From Oscillospiraceae bacterium (lineage in GTDB: Bacteria > Bacillota > Clostridia > Oscillospirales > CAG-272): 43,153 nt of DNA. Below are positions 15,868 to 25,676 of this stretch, one piece after another. A program made the position numbers and the translations under genes. How positions within the stretch are numbered: the stretch's first letter is position 1; each line of letters begins with the position of its first letter. The DNA lies in contig SVQV01000006.1 in NCBI GenBank assembly GCA_015065175.1, forward strand, positions 1 to 43,153. The letters are read 5' to 3'. The notes beneath the pieces are model-generated. The model had not been told where the DNA came from, made no database searches, and was given only the letters and a program-made list of their open reading frames with translations.

Positions 15868-17754
15868 ATGAAAAAAGAAAAGAATGATTTTGCAGAATAC
15901 CTTTTTCACGAAGGCACAAATTGCAGAAGCTATGAATACCTCGGCTGTCATTTTGAAGAAGCTAAAGAGGGCTCATATAAATATGTTTTTCGCACCTGGG
16001 CACCTAATGCGCTCCATGTAGAGTTGGTGGGAGACAGCTTCGGTTGGGAAAACGGAGTATATCTTGAAAGAGTTTCAGATAAAGGTATATGGGAAGTATA
16101 TGTGGAGACAGAGAACTCCCTTGAAAATACACGCTACAAATTTAAAATATGGACAGATTTTACTTATACCTACAAGGGTGACCCTTATGCCTTTTATTCG
16201 GAGGGCGGCAGAAGCGGAGCTTCAATTGTCTGTCATAAAAGTAAATTTGATTGGCAGGATGAAGCGTGGCTTGAAATGCGGCGGCAAAATATAAGCAGAG
16301 ACGGACATTATCTGCCTGTTCCCATAAATATATACGAGCTTCATTTCGGTTCTTTTGTACGTAAGCCGAACGGTGAATACATTTCCTATTCCGAAATGGC
16401 TGATATCCTTATTCCGTATGTGAAGTATATGGGATATACGCATATAGAATTGATGCCTATTGCAGAGCATCCCTATGACGGCTCATGGGGGTATCAGATA
16501 TGCGCTTTTTATGCTCCTACCTCGCGCTTCGGCTCGCCTGATGATTTTCGCCTGTTTATCTCACGTATGCACAGGGCGGGCATCGGTGTGATACTCGACT
16601 GGGTTCCCGCTCATTTTCCTAAGGATGAGTGGGGCTTATACGAGTTTGACGGCAGACCGCTTTATGAGTATCAGGGAAGCGACAGAATGGAGTCGAAGTC
16701 CTGGGGAACACGCTTTTTTGACCTTGGCAGAGAAGAGGTGCAGAGCTTTCTTGTATCAAACGCAATATATTGGTTTTCCGAATTTCACATAGACGGATTG
16801 CGGGTAGATGCGGTGGCATCGATGCTCTATCTCGATTATGACAGAATGCCGTGGGAATGGATACCCAACATATACGGAGGAAAGGAAAATCTTGAGGCGG
16901 TCGCCTTCTTGCAAAAACTGAACAGTAAGGTCTTTGAGCTTTTTCCTGATGTTCTTATGATAGCCGAGGAATCTACCGCTTGGCATGCCGTCACCAGACC
17001 AACGTCAGACGGAGGGCTTGGCTTTAATTTGAAGTGGAATATGGGATGGGCAAACGACTTTTTTCATTATATCTCGCTTGATCCCATATACAGAAAGTAT
17101 CATCACAATGCCTTGAACTTTCCTATAATGTACGCATTTTCGGAAAACTATGTTCTTCCTATTTCTCATGATGAGGTCGTTTACGGAAAAGCATCCTTCA
17201 TAGGAAAATTTTTCGGCAGCTACGATGATAAATTCAGACAGTTCAGAGCAGCACTCGTTTTTATGATGACCTTCCCGGGCAAAAAAATGATCTTCATGGG
17301 CAACGAGTTCGCTCAGTTTTCGGAATGGAATTATGCGCATAGTCTTGAATGGTTTATGCTTGACTTCGACACACATTACAATGCGCGCGAGTTCGTTGCG
17401 GCACTTAACCGCTTTTATCTATGCTCACACGCCCTGTGGGAGCTGGATTTTGAGAACGAGGGCTTTGAATGGATATATCCCGATGAAAATGAAGGTAATT
17501 TTTTGGCTTACAGGCGGTTTTCTTCATCGGGTGAGGAGTTGATATGTCTCGTCAGCTTTTCGGGTACGGATAACAAAAATATAAGAGTCAGAGTAAACGG
17601 GGACTGCTCTTACCGTTATGTTTTTGAAACAAATAACATTCACTTTGCGCAAGGTGATTTGTTAAAGCTCAATTCAGATGAATACGGCACATATATAGAA
17701 ACAGACCTGCCTTCAATGTCTGCTATAATCATAAGAAGAGAAGAAAAAATATAG
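15868..17754 (+). CDS. glgB: 1,4-alpha-glucan branching enzyme
   Basis: GlgB creates alpha-1,6 branches in glycogen. Residues about 30-120 form one CBM48 domain, followed by the GH13 barrel. The motifs are visible: DWVPAHF (region I), the nucleophile D314 in GLRVDAVASM, the acid E367 in AEEST, and HD at 434-435 in PISHDEVVYG. The conserved HPYDGSWGYQ block of branching enzymes (201-210) is also present. Length 628 lacks the extra N-terminal N1 domain of the E. coli enzyme (728). SD GGGGAG. It is the first gene of a glgB-glgC-glgA-glgP-GH13 run. Confidence 0.96.
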   Translation: MKKEKNDFAEYLFHEGTNCRSYEYLGCHFEEAKEGSYKYVFRTWAPNALHVELVGDSFGWENGVYLERVSDKGIWEVYVETENSLENTRYKFKIWTDFTYTYKGDPYAFYSEGGRSGASIVCHKSKFDWQDEAWLEMRRQNISRDGHYLPVPINIYELHFGSFVRKPNGEYISYSEMADILIPYVKYMGYTHIELMPIAEHPYDGSWGYQICAFYAPTSRFGSPDDFRLFISRMHRAGIGVILDWVPAHFPKDEWGLYEFDGRPLYEYQGSDRMESKSWGTRFFDLGREEVQSFLVSNAIYWFSEFHIDGLRVDAVASMLYLDYDRMPWEWIPNIYGGKENLEAVAFLQKLNSKVFELFPDVLMIAEESTAWHAVTRPTSDGGLGFNLKWNMGWANDFFHYISLDPIYRKYHHNALNFPIMYAFSENYVLPISHDEVVYGKASFIGKFFGSYDDKFRQFRAALVFMMTFPGKKMIFMGNEFAQFSEWNYAHSLEWFMLDFDTHYNAREFVAALNRFYLCSHALWELDFENEGFEWIYPDENEGNFLAYRRFSSSGEELICLVSFSGTDNKNIRVRVNGDCSYRYVFETNNIHFAQGDLLKLNSDEYGTYIETDLPSMSAIIIRREEKI

Positions 17755-17824
17755 GATGAAAGCTATGCATTATTCCTTCCGTTTTTTCATATATTTATTT
17801 TGAATAATATAAAATGGAGGAGAA

Positions 17825-18979
17825 ATGCTTTACTATAAAAAGGAAATAATAGCTATGCTGCTCGCAGGAGGACAGGGAAGCCGCTTGTATGATTTAACAA
17901 AGCAGACCGCCAAGCCGGCGGTGAGCTTTGGCGGAAAATACAGGATAATCGACTTTCCTCTTTCCAATTGCATAAATTCGGGAATAGATACGGTAGGCGT
18001 CTTGACACAGTATCAGCCACTTGCTCTGAATGAATATGTGGGGAACGGCGCCCCTTGGGGTCTTGACCGTTCGAGAGGCGGCTTGAGCGTTCTTCCGCCC
18101 TATCAGGACAATGCACATTCCGATTGGTACAAGGGAACGGCAAACGCTATATATCAGAATATAAATTTTATAAAAAAATACAATCCCGAATATGTTTTAA
18201 TACTTTCGGGAGATCATATTTATAAAATGAATTATGCTGATATGCTGTCATCACACAAAAGGAATAATGCAGTCTGCACGGTGGCGACCGTTACAGTGCC
18301 AAAAGAAGAAGCGAGTCGATTCGGTATTTGTAATACAAGCCCCGACGGAAGCATATGTGAGTTTGAAGAAAAACCTAAAAGACCGAAAAACAATCAAGCT
18401 TCAATGGGTATTTACATATTCAATACAAAAACCTTGATTGAATATTTGGAAAAGGATGAGGAGGATGTGACATCCGCAAATGATTTTGGGAAAAATATCA
18501 TTCCGGCCCTGCTAAAGAATAAAGAGGCTGTTTTTGCATATAAGTTCAGGGGATATTGGAAGGACGTCGGAACGATAAAGAGCCTCTGGGAAGCGAATAT
18601 GGACCTCTTGGGAGACAGAAATCTGCTCAATTTTTCCGACAGGGACTTCAGGATATATTCGAGAAATATGGCGCGACCTCCGCTTTTCATCGGAGAGAAA
18701 GCGAAAATAGTAAGCTCTATGATATCCGAGGGCGGAAGAATAAACGGAACCGTCGTTAATTCCGTGCTTTCGGGAGGCGTTACCGTAGAAGAGGACGCCG
18801 AGATCTATAATTCCGTAATTATGTCCGATGTCACAGTAAAAAAAGGCGCAAAGATTTATTATGCCGTCATTGACAGTGATTCTTGCGTAGGATGCAATTG
18901 TATTGTAGGAGATAAAAATGCCGATAAGAACAGTATAGTAGTTTTGCCAAAGGACAGTAATATAGAAGGCGCAGTGTGA
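17825..18979 (+). CDS. glgC: Glucose-1-phosphate adenylyltransferase (ADP-glucose pyrophosphorylase)
   Basis: GlgC makes ADP-glucose, the glycogen precursor, from glucose-1-phosphate and ATP. The nucleotide-binding loop [10 protein letters not shown] (12-21), the conserved [20 protein letters not shown] block, the catalytic D130 in [11 protein letters not shown], and the glucose-1-phosphate lysine K183 in EEKPK are all intact. A left-handed beta-helix C-terminus with hexapeptide repeats follows. Many Clostridia carry a second regulatory paralogue, GlgD, next to glgC. Here none is found and glgA follows directly, so the enzyme may be homomeric. SD TGGAGGAG. Confidence 0.96.
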   Translation: MLYYKKEIIAMLLAGGQGSRLYDLTKQTAKPAVSFGGKYRIIDFPLSNCINSGIDTVGVLTQYQPLALNEYVGNGAPWGLDRSRGGLSVLPPYQDNAHSDWYKGTANAIYQNINFIKKYNPEYVLILSGDHIYKMNYADMLSSHKRNNAVCTVATVTVPKEEASRFGICNTSPDGSICEFEEKPKRPKNNQASMGIYIFNTKTLIEYLEKDEEDVTSANDFGKNIIPALLKNKEAVFAYKFRGYWKDVGTIKSLWEANMDLLGDRNLLNFSDRDFRIYSRNMARPPLFIGEKAKIVSSMISEGGRINGTVVNSVLSGGVTVEEDAEIYNSVIMSDVTVKKGAKIYYAVIDSDSCVGCNCIVGDKNADKNSIVVLPKDSNIEGAV

Positions 18980-18992
18980 TAATAAAATATTT

Positions 18993-19011
18993 GGCGGTAT
19001 TGTATATCGCC
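18993..19011 (+). other. Short hairpin between glgC and glgA
   Basis: GGCGGTAT (18993-19000) pairs with ATATCGCC (19004-19011) with one G-U pair and a 3-base loop. No T run follows. It could be an mRNA processing or stability element between the two genes. The remaining intergenic bases show nothing else. Confidence 0.4.
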
Positions 19012-19073
19012 CTATATTAAATTAAAAGCGTTCAGGACAAGCGCTTCAGCTTAATAAATTGGGAGAGATTCTT

Positions 19074-20501
19074 ATGAAAATTATGTATGTTGCGAGCGAA
19101 GCCGCGCCCTTTGCGGCAAGCGGAGGACTCGGTGATGTTATGGGCGCATTGCCCGCCGCAGTTAAAAAAACGGACAAAGAGAGCGAGATATCGGTAATTC
19201 TTCCGCTATACAGTGTCATTGAAGATGAGTACAGAGAAAAAATGAAAAAGGTCTCTGAATTCAATTTTTATCTTTCATGGAGATTTGTATATTGCGGAAT
19301 ATATCAACTGAAACATAATAATGTTCAGTACTTTTTCGTAGATAACGAGTATTATTTCAAGCGTAAATTTATTTACGGAGATTTTGATGACGGCGAGAGA
19401 TTTGCCTATTTTTCCTGTGCTGTCATAGAATTTATGCTTCATAGCGGTAACATACCCGATATATTGCATGCGAACGATTGGCAAAGTGCTTTGTCGGTAA
19501 TATATTTAAAAACAAAGTATAAGGACAACGAGAGCTTGCAGAATATAAAGACCGTCTTTACTATTCATAATATTGAATATCAGGGCAAGTACGGTATGAA
19601 TATTTTGGGAGACGTGTTTTCTCTTGATGATAAATATAAAAGCATACTTGAATTTAACGGAGAAATAAATCTTTTAAAGGGCGCTATTGTGTGCGCTGAC
19701 AAGCTGACAACGGTAAGCCCGACCTATGCAAAGGAGCTGAAGGAAAGCTATTTCGCATTCGGACTTGAAAATATAATAAATATGTACAGTGATAAGATGT
19801 GCGGAATTATTAACGGAATAGATGAAAAATACTTTTCTCCGTCAAATTCCGAGGAGCTTTTAAAGTCATATAATTCTGTCACCTACAAGAAAGGCAAGGC
19901 AGAGAACAAGCTTGCATTGCAAAAGGATATGGGCCTTGAGCAGAACGAGAGGATACCTTTAATAGCAATGGTAACGCGCCTGACAAAAGCAAAGGGCATA
20001 GAGCTTGTCTTGCACGTGCTTGATGAGCTTCTATGTGAAAATGTTCAGTTTGTTATTTTGGGTACGGGAGAAAGGGAGTATGAGGATATACTCTCCGATG
20101 TTTGCGGTCGTTATGAAAAGAAAGCAAGGGCAATAATAAAATTTGACAGAGCCTTATCAAAAAGACTTTATGCTTCGTCGGATATTTTTCTTATGCCTTC
20201 AAAAAGCGAGCCATGCGGACTTGCGCAGATGGTGGCATGCAGATACGGCTCTCTGCCTGTAGTGCGCGCAGTCGGCGGACTCTATGATACAATAATTCCG
20301 CATGGCGAAGAAAATTCAAACGGCTTCGTATTCGAAAATTTCAATGCGCACGAAATGCTTTTTAAAATCAAAGAGGCTATTTCCTTATACGAAAACGAAA
20401 AGGAGTGGAGCGCTTTGGTTAAAAGAGCGATGAAAAGCGATTTTACATGGAAGCCTTCTGCCGAAAAATATATGGATATTTACCGTGAATTGAATTCTTA
20501 A
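19074..20501 (+). CDS. glgA: Glycogen synthase (ADP-glucose dependent, GT5)
   Basis: GlgA extends alpha-1,4-glucan from ADP-glucose. The 475-residue protein has the GT5 N-terminal Rossmann domain (VASEAAPF, SGGLGDV), the HANDWQ block and the C-terminal SEPCGLAQ motif with catalytic E379. At position 15 the KxGGL motif, whose lysine contacts ADP-glucose in E. coli, reads AASGGL, so Lys15 is Ala in exact register. ATG 19074 has GGGAGAG as SD; an in-frame TTG at 19059 is ignored. Everything else supports an active synthase. Confidence 0.94.
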   Translation: MKIMYVASEAAPFAASGGLGDVMGALPAAVKKTDKESEISVILPLYSVIEDEYREKMKKVSEFNFYLSWRFVYCGIYQLKHNNVQYFFVDNEYYFKRKFIYGDFDDGERFAYFSCAVIEFMLHSGNIPDILHANDWQSALSVIYLKTKYKDNESLQNIKTVFTIHNIEYQGKYGMNILGDVFSLDDKYKSILEFNGEINLLKGAIVCADKLTTVSPTYAKELKESYFAFGLENIINMYSDKMCGIINGIDEKYFSPSNSEELLKSYNSVTYKKGKAENKLALQKDMGLEQNERIPLIAMVTRLTKAKGIELVLHVLDELLCENVQFVILGTGEREYEDILSDVCGRYEKKARAIIKFDRALSKRLYASSDIFLMPSKSEPCGLAQMVACRYGSLPVVRAVGGLYDTIIPHGEENSNGFVFENFNAHEMLFKIKEAISLYENEKEWSALVKRAMKSDFTWKPSAEKYMDIYRELNS

Positions 20502-20519
20502 TAGAAAGAAAAGAGAACT

Positions 20520-22994
20520 ATGAATAATAAACCGAGTAAAAACGATATGAAAGAAAGAAGAAAGAAAACAGTAGTTTCCTCAGAGGAATTGCGAAAAAAA
20601 ATAGAAAACAAGCTTTTTTCGAGAGGTGTTACATCTCCCGAGAAGGCAACGGCTGAGCAATTGTATCACGCAACCGTTTATGCGATGAAGGATATAATAA
20701 GCAAAAACAGAAGCGCCTTCAAAAAAAGAATAGCGGCATCCGAAGGGAAAAAGGTATGCTATCTGTGTATGGAATTCCTTATAGGACGCTCATTAAAGAA
20801 CAATGCGATAAACCTCGGTATTTATGAAGACCTGTGTGAGATATTAAAGGGATACGGACATACCTTTGATGAGGTATTTTCCTGTGAGGCAGACCCGGGG
20901 CTTGGTAACGGCGGTCTCGGACGTCTGGCGGCTTGCTTTATGGACTCACTCTCCAGTCTTGATTATGCGGCAGACGGATATTCCTTATGTTATGAAAACG
21001 GGCTTTTTCGTCAGAGACTTGTGGACGGAGAACAGGTAGAAATTCCGGATACATGGCTTAAGGACGGAGGTGCCTGGCTATATCCGCATCCCGAAAAAAG
21101 CGTCTCCGTTCGATTTGGCGGACGGATAGAAGAAGTCTGGGAAAACGGCTCTATGAAGGTGTTACACACCGAATATGACGAGGTGAGAGCCGTCCCGTGT
21201 GATTATATGGTCGTAGGCGCGCAGACCGATGCGACAAATATAATACGCTTGTGGCGGGCGAAGGAAAGCTATACCGCAACAAAGGGCTATTCTTCGCAGG
21301 GTAATTATATAAAAGCAATGCAGGAAAAAATGAATGCGGAGGAAATAACAAGACAGCTATATCCACCCGACAATCACGATGAAGGTAAGCTCTTGCGTTT
21401 GACACAGCAATATTTTCTTGTTTCTGCCTCGTTACAAAGTATAATAAATGATTATTTTTATACAAACGGATCGCTCTCTAATTTCGAAAACAAGATAGCT
21501 ATCCATATAAATGACACTCATCCCGCGCTTTGTATTCCCGAGCTTATGCGAATACTTATGGATATATATTCGTATAGCTGGGAGGATGCGTGGAGTGTTG
21601 TTACAAGGTCTGTGACATACACAAACCATACAGTAATGCCCGAGGCGCTTGAATGTTGGCGCATAGATCTCTTCAAAATGAAGCTTCCGAGAATATTTTC
21701 GATAGTTTCGGAGATAAACGAAAGGTTTTGCGCAGACCTCTGGAAGCTGTATCCGGGAGACTGGGACAGAATTTCAAGAATGGCTATAGTTTCGGGCGGT
21801 CAGATAAAAATGGCTAATCTGAGTGTGGTAGGCGCTCATACAGTGAACGGTGTTTCCAAGCTTCACAGTGAGATTTTGAAGAAAAGCGTATTTAAGGATT
21901 TTTACAAGAAAAGTCAGTGGAAATTCACAAATGTTACAAACGGAGTCTTTCACAGAAGATGGCTTCAGTCGGCTAATCCGCTTTTGTGCGAGCTTTTAGA
22001 CGAATATATAGGAGACGGATATATAAATGACCCAAGTGAGCTTGGAAGGCTTGAAGCCTTTGTAAATGAAGGTCAGGTATTGGATAAGCTTGCCGATGTG
22101 AAGCATAAAAACAAAGAACGGTTTGCAGAATACGCCGAGAAAAAAACAGGCAGAATAATTGACCCGAATTCTCTTTATGACGTGCAGATAAAAAGAATGC
22201 ATGAATATAAGCGTCAGCTTTTGAATGCTCTGAAAATCATTTCTATATATAATGACATCTGCGAGGATCCGAATTCGGATATCACACCTCAAACATTCAT
22301 TTTCGGCGCAAAGGCGGCGCCCGGATATTATATGGCAAAGCAGCTCATAAAGCTGATATATTTTATAGGAAAAGAGCTTGAAGGCAATCCTCTGTCAAAG
22401 GACAGAATAAAAGTAGTTTTTATGGAGGATTACAATGTCAGTATGGCTGAGATGCTTATTCCTGCCGCCGATATAAGCGAGCAGATATCCCTTGCGGGAA
22501 AAGAGGCAAGCGGAACCGGTAATATGAAGCTTATGATGAACGGCGCATTGACATTAGGTACGTTAGACGGGGCGAACGTAGAAATCTTCGATGCGGTATC
22601 CGAAGAAAACATTTATATTTTCGGCTTGAACACCGCGGAAGTGGAGGAGCTGTGGAGAAACGGCTACGATGCGCGTGAGTATTACAGAGCCTCCGAAAAG
22701 CTTCGCCTCGCAGTTGACAGACTTTATTATAATCTGGGCGGAGAAAACTTTTCTCATATAGCAGATTATCTGATAAACAGCTCAAATAACGTTTCCGACC
22801 CATATATGTGCTTAGCTGATTTCGATTCTTACCGATATAAATACGCTATGGCGTTAAAGGACTACTCAGACAAAAAGGAATGGAACAAAAAATCTCTCAT
22901 AAATATAGCGCGTTCGGGAATTTTTGCATCAGATGTGAGTATAAAAGCGTATGCCGACAGAATATGGCATATAAAGCCTATAGGAAAAGAGTAA
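20520..22994 (+). CDS. glgP: Glycogen/starch/alpha-glucan phosphorylase
   Basis: GlgP releases glucose-1-phosphate from glycogen with phosphate. The 824-residue protein is a GT35 enzyme with the pyridoxal-phosphate motif EASGTGNMK, in which the Schiff-base lysine is K670. Other blocks are GNGGLGRLAACFMDS, QDNHDEG-like (here PPDNHDEGK) and RMHEYKRQLLN. It follows glgA by 18 bases and has an AAAGAGA SD. Having synthesis and breakdown genes in one cluster suggests glycogen turnover, with the product joining glycolysis through the phosphoglucomutase at 32551. Confidence 0.96.
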   Translation: MNNKPSKNDMKERRKKTVVSSEELRKKIENKLFSRGVTSPEKATAEQLYHATVYAMKDIISKNRSAFKKRIAASEGKKVCYLCMEFLIGRSLKNNAINLGIYEDLCEILKGYGHTFDEVFSCEADPGLGNGGLGRLAACFMDSLSSLDYAADGYSLCYENGLFRQRLVDGEQVEIPDTWLKDGGAWLYPHPEKSVSVRFGGRIEEVWENGSMKVLHTEYDEVRAVPCDYMVVGAQTDATNIIRLWRAKESYTATKGYSSQGNYIKAMQEKMNAEEITRQLYPPDNHDEGKLLRLTQQYFLVSASLQSIINDYFYTNGSLSNFENKIAIHINDTHPALCIPELMRILMDIYSYSWEDAWSVVTRSVTYTNHTVMPEALECWRIDLFKMKLPRIFSIVSEINERFCADLWKLYPGDWDRISRMAIVSGGQIKMANLSVVGAHTVNGVSKLHSEILKKSVFKDFYKKSQWKFTNVTNGVFHRRWLQSANPLLCELLDEYIGDGYINDPSELGRLEAFVNEGQVLDKLADVKHKNKERFAEYAEKKTGRIIDPNSLYDVQIKRMHEYKRQLLNALKIISIYNDICEDPNSDITPQTFIFGAKAAPGYYMAKQLIKLIYFIGKELEGNPLSKDRIKVVFMEDYNVSMAEMLIPAADISEQISLAGKEASGTGNMKLMMNGALTLGTLDGANVEIFDAVSEENIYIFGLNTAEVEELWRNGYDAREYYRASEKLRLAVDRLYYNLGGENFSHIADYLINSSNNVSDPYMCLADFDSYRYKYAMALKDYSDKKEWNKKSLINIARSGIFASDVSIKAYADRIWHIKPIGKE

Positions 22995-22998
22995 TTTA

Positions 22999-24921
22999 AT
23001 GGATTTCAGAATAAAAAAAGAAGCCTGCCTCTCTTGTGCGGGACAATGTCAATTTTCTTTATACGGAAAAAAGAGCGCATTTACGACCGCTTTTAATTCA
23101 GGCGACAAGCTGTTATTCAGAGGATATATTCCGCGTCAGATAGGAACGCTTTCGGCTAAGCTCTCTATCATTAAGGATGATGATAAATCAAAAAAGGAAA
23201 TTCCGCTTGAATGGAAAAAAAGCGAAGGCGTGTCCGATGTTTATGAAACAACATTTTCGGCAAAAGAAAAGGGGTTGTTTTTCTACCGCATAGAGCTTAA
23301 AGGAATTTTAGGTGATATCTGTACCCGAAAAAGAGGATATTACGGAGAAATGTATTTCGAGTCTTTAGAAGAAAGCTCTCCGTTTGATTTTCAGTTGACG
23401 GTATCGGATTTTAAATATCCCGAGCCTCTTTGGCTGAAGGGCGGTATAATATACCATATTTTCGTTGACAGGTTTTGCCGAAAGGGAGATCTGGCAATAA
23501 AGAAAAATGCTCTTTTGAATGAGGATTGGGACAACGGAACCCCCGAATATCCCGAGTATTTCGGAGGACACCTCGAAAATAATGTTTTCTTCGGAGGCAA
23601 CCTTTACGGAATAACAGAGAAGCTTGATTATATATCCTCGTTGGGAGTAAACTGCATATATCTGAGTCCCGTATTTGAAGCCTATTCAAACCATAAATAC
23701 GATACCGGCGACTATATGAAAATAGATGAAATGTTCGGCGGTGAGGAGGCTTTTGTCGAGCTTCTGAAAAAGGCTGAAGAAAAAAATATAGGTATCATCC
23801 TCGACGGTGTTTTTAATCACACAGGTGCGGACAGTATCTATTTTAATAAGTACGGAAGCTATGACAGTGTAGGCGCTTATCAGTCGAAGAAGTCACCGTA
23901 TTATTACTGGTATACCTTTGATAAGTTCCCGAGCGAATACAAGTCATGGTGGGGAATAGATATACTTCCCAAGCTAAACTTAAATCATAACAAATGCAGA
24001 GATTATTTCGTGGCAGAAGGCGGAGTAATAGATTATTATTCACGTATGGGGATATCGGGAATGAGGCTTGATGTCGCAGATGAGTTGGACGATGAATTTA
24101 TTAAAAGAATAAAGGATGCTCTTGCAAATAATAAAAAGGATTCCGTCCTTTACGGAGAGGTGTGGGAGGATGCGTCTAATAAGATAGCATACGAAAAACG
24201 CAAGCAGTATTATCTCGGAGACGAGTTGGACGGTGTTATGAATTATCCCTTGAGAAAGGGAATAATCGAATATATAAGATACGCAAACACCGAAGCGCTC
24301 CGTTATGCGCTTTGTGAGGTGATGCCGAACTGTCCCAAAAGAATTCTCGAGCTGCAAATGAATTTGTTAAGCACTCACGATACGGAAAGAATATTGACCG
24401 CACTCGCGGCCCCATCTTCCGAGGGGAAAACTCCCGAAGAACTTTCGAAATTCAAATTGCCGCAGGCAGAATATGAAAGAGGCATCAGACTTCTTAAAAT
24501 CGCTTATATCATACTCGCTACCTTGCCGGGCATTCCCGTAATATTTTACGGCGATGAGGCAGGGCTTCAGGGCTACGGAGATCCCTTCAACAGAATGCCT
24601 TTTCCTTGGAAAAATATTAACGAAGAATTACTTTCCTTTTACAGAAGGATAGGCAAAATAAGAAGAAGCGAAGCTCTCTATAAAAGCTCGGAGCTTGAGC
24701 TGATATGTCTTAATAATGAACGCTTGATTTTCAAGAGAATTGGAAGAAAATATTCGGCAGTAACAATTATTAACCGAGCAGAAAGTGCTTGCAGAATTGA
24801 GTTTGATCAAGAAGCTAAGCTGCTTTTCGGCGGCAGACTTGACGGCAATTCAATAGAAATTTCGGGAGAAAGCGGCTGTATAGTAAAGGTGCCGTTATCC
24901 TCGGATATGAAAATTATATAA
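22999..24921 (+). CDS. GH13 alpha-glucan hydrolase, neopullulanase/cyclomaltodextrinase-like
   Basis: The 640-residue protein has an N-terminal beta-sandwich (about 1-125, CBM34-like) and a GH13 barrel. Region I is DGVFNHTG (D269), the nucleophile is D358 in GMRLDVADE, the acid E387 lies in LYGEVWED, and HD is at 460-461 in STHDTER. The PLWLKGGIIYHIFVDRF and FFGGNLYGI blocks are typical of intracellular neopullulanase/maltogenic-type enzymes. No signal peptide is present, so it probably trims limit dextrins from glycogen or imported maltodextrin. It starts 4 bases after glgP and ends the cluster. The exact specificity is not readable. Confidence 0.9.
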   Translation: MDFRIKKEACLSCAGQCQFSLYGKKSAFTTAFNSGDKLLFRGYIPRQIGTLSAKLSIIKDDDKSKKEIPLEWKKSEGVSDVYETTFSAKEKGLFFYRIELKGILGDICTRKRGYYGEMYFESLEESSPFDFQLTVSDFKYPEPLWLKGGIIYHIFVDRFCRKGDLAIKKNALLNEDWDNGTPEYPEYFGGHLENNVFFGGNLYGITEKLDYISSLGVNCIYLSPVFEAYSNHKYDTGDYMKIDEMFGGEEAFVELLKKAEEKNIGIILDGVFNHTGADSIYFNKYGSYDSVGAYQSKKSPYYYWYTFDKFPSEYKSWWGIDILPKLNLNHNKCRDYFVAEGGVIDYYSRMGISGMRLDVADELDDEFIKRIKDALANNKKDSVLYGEVWEDASNKIAYEKRKQYYLGDELDGVMNYPLRKGIIEYIRYANTEALRYALCEVMPNCPKRILELQMNLLSTHDTERILTALAAPSSEGKTPEELSKFKLPQAEYERGIRLLKIAYIILATLPGIPVIFYGDEAGLQGYGDPFNRMPFPWKNINEELLSFYRRIGKIRRSEALYKSSELELICLNNERLIFKRIGRKYSAVTIINRAESACRIEFDQEAKLLFGGRLDGNSIEISGESGCIVKVPLSSDMKII

Positions 24922-24976
24922 AAAACTGCTTCACGGGAGATAAGCTTTATATCTCGCTTGTGAAGCAGTGTTTTTT
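24921..24976. terminator. Bidirectional terminator between the glycogen cluster and pflA
   Basis: ACTGCTTCAC (24925-24934) pairs with GTGAAGCAGT (24960-24969), with an inner GAGATA/TATCTC stem. An A run precedes (24921-24925) and a T run follows (24971-24976), so it can stop transcription from both sides. The last gene of each converging unit ends at or within it: the pflA stop codon lies in the T run. Confidence 0.88.
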
Positions 24977-25676
24977 ATTTCAGAAATGAATTCAGGTATT
25001 CCATTTTCGCCCTTGAAGGCTCGTCTGTATCTTTAAGCGGAAAGTCTATGCCCATGTTGTCATACTTGCTCTGACAGATTTTTTTAAACGGTAAAAGCTC
25101 GGTCTTGACAACACACTTGTGGGAAAGAGCGATTTCTTTCAGCTTCAAAATGTTTTCTTCTGTGTCATTAAGTGTAGGAATAATTACTTGTCTTAAGGTC
25201 GTTTTTATGTTTTTTTCTTCAAGAAGCTCAAGAAAATCCAAGGCAGAAGAAAGAGAACAACCTGCATTTTCATTGTATGAAATATCGTTTGTGTATTTTA
25301 TATCAAGTAAAACATAGTCAACGACAGACAAGAGCTTTTCGACAGAAGGATTTAATAGGCTGCCCGATGTATCGAGACAGGTGTTTATCCTTTCCTCTTT
25401 GCAAAGAGAGAATAACTCATATGCAAATTCGGGCTGTAAAAGCGGCTCGCCGCCCGAAAGTGTAATTCCTCCGTTTTCACCGAAATACTCGCGAAAGCGC
25501 AGAACCTTTTCGAGTACCTGCTCGGGAGTATATTCCTTGCCGTCATTTACTTTCCATGTATCAGGATTATGACAGCATTTACAGCGTAAATTACAGCCTT
25601 GCAAAAATACTACAAATCTGACACCCGGACCGTCTACAGTTCCCAAGCTTTGAAAAGAATGAATACGTCCCGTCAT
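24975..25676 (-). CDS. pflA: Pyruvate formate-lyase-activating enzyme
   Basis: PflA is the radical SAM enzyme that installs the glycyl radical on PflB. The cluster motif CNLRCKCC supplies C28, C32 and C35 (the CxxxCxxC type), preceded by the family signature [22 protein letters not shown] follows the TLSGG strand. Length 233 is usual. Its ATG overlaps the pflB stop by four bases (ATGA), so the two are translationally coupled. Lysine- and aspartate-rich C-terminus as in clostridial members. Confidence 0.96.
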   Translation of the reverse strand: MTGRIHSFQSLGTVDGPGVRFVVFLQGCNLRCKCCHNPDTWKVNDGKEYTPEQVLEKVLRFREYFGENGGITLSGGEPLLQPEFAYELFSLCKEERINTCLDTSGSLLNPSVEKLLSVVDYVLLDIKYTNDISYNENAGCSLSSALDFLELLEEKNIKTTLRQVIIPTLNDTEENILKLKEIALSHKCVVKTELLPFKKICQSKYDNMGIDFPLKDTDEPSRAKMEYLNSFLK

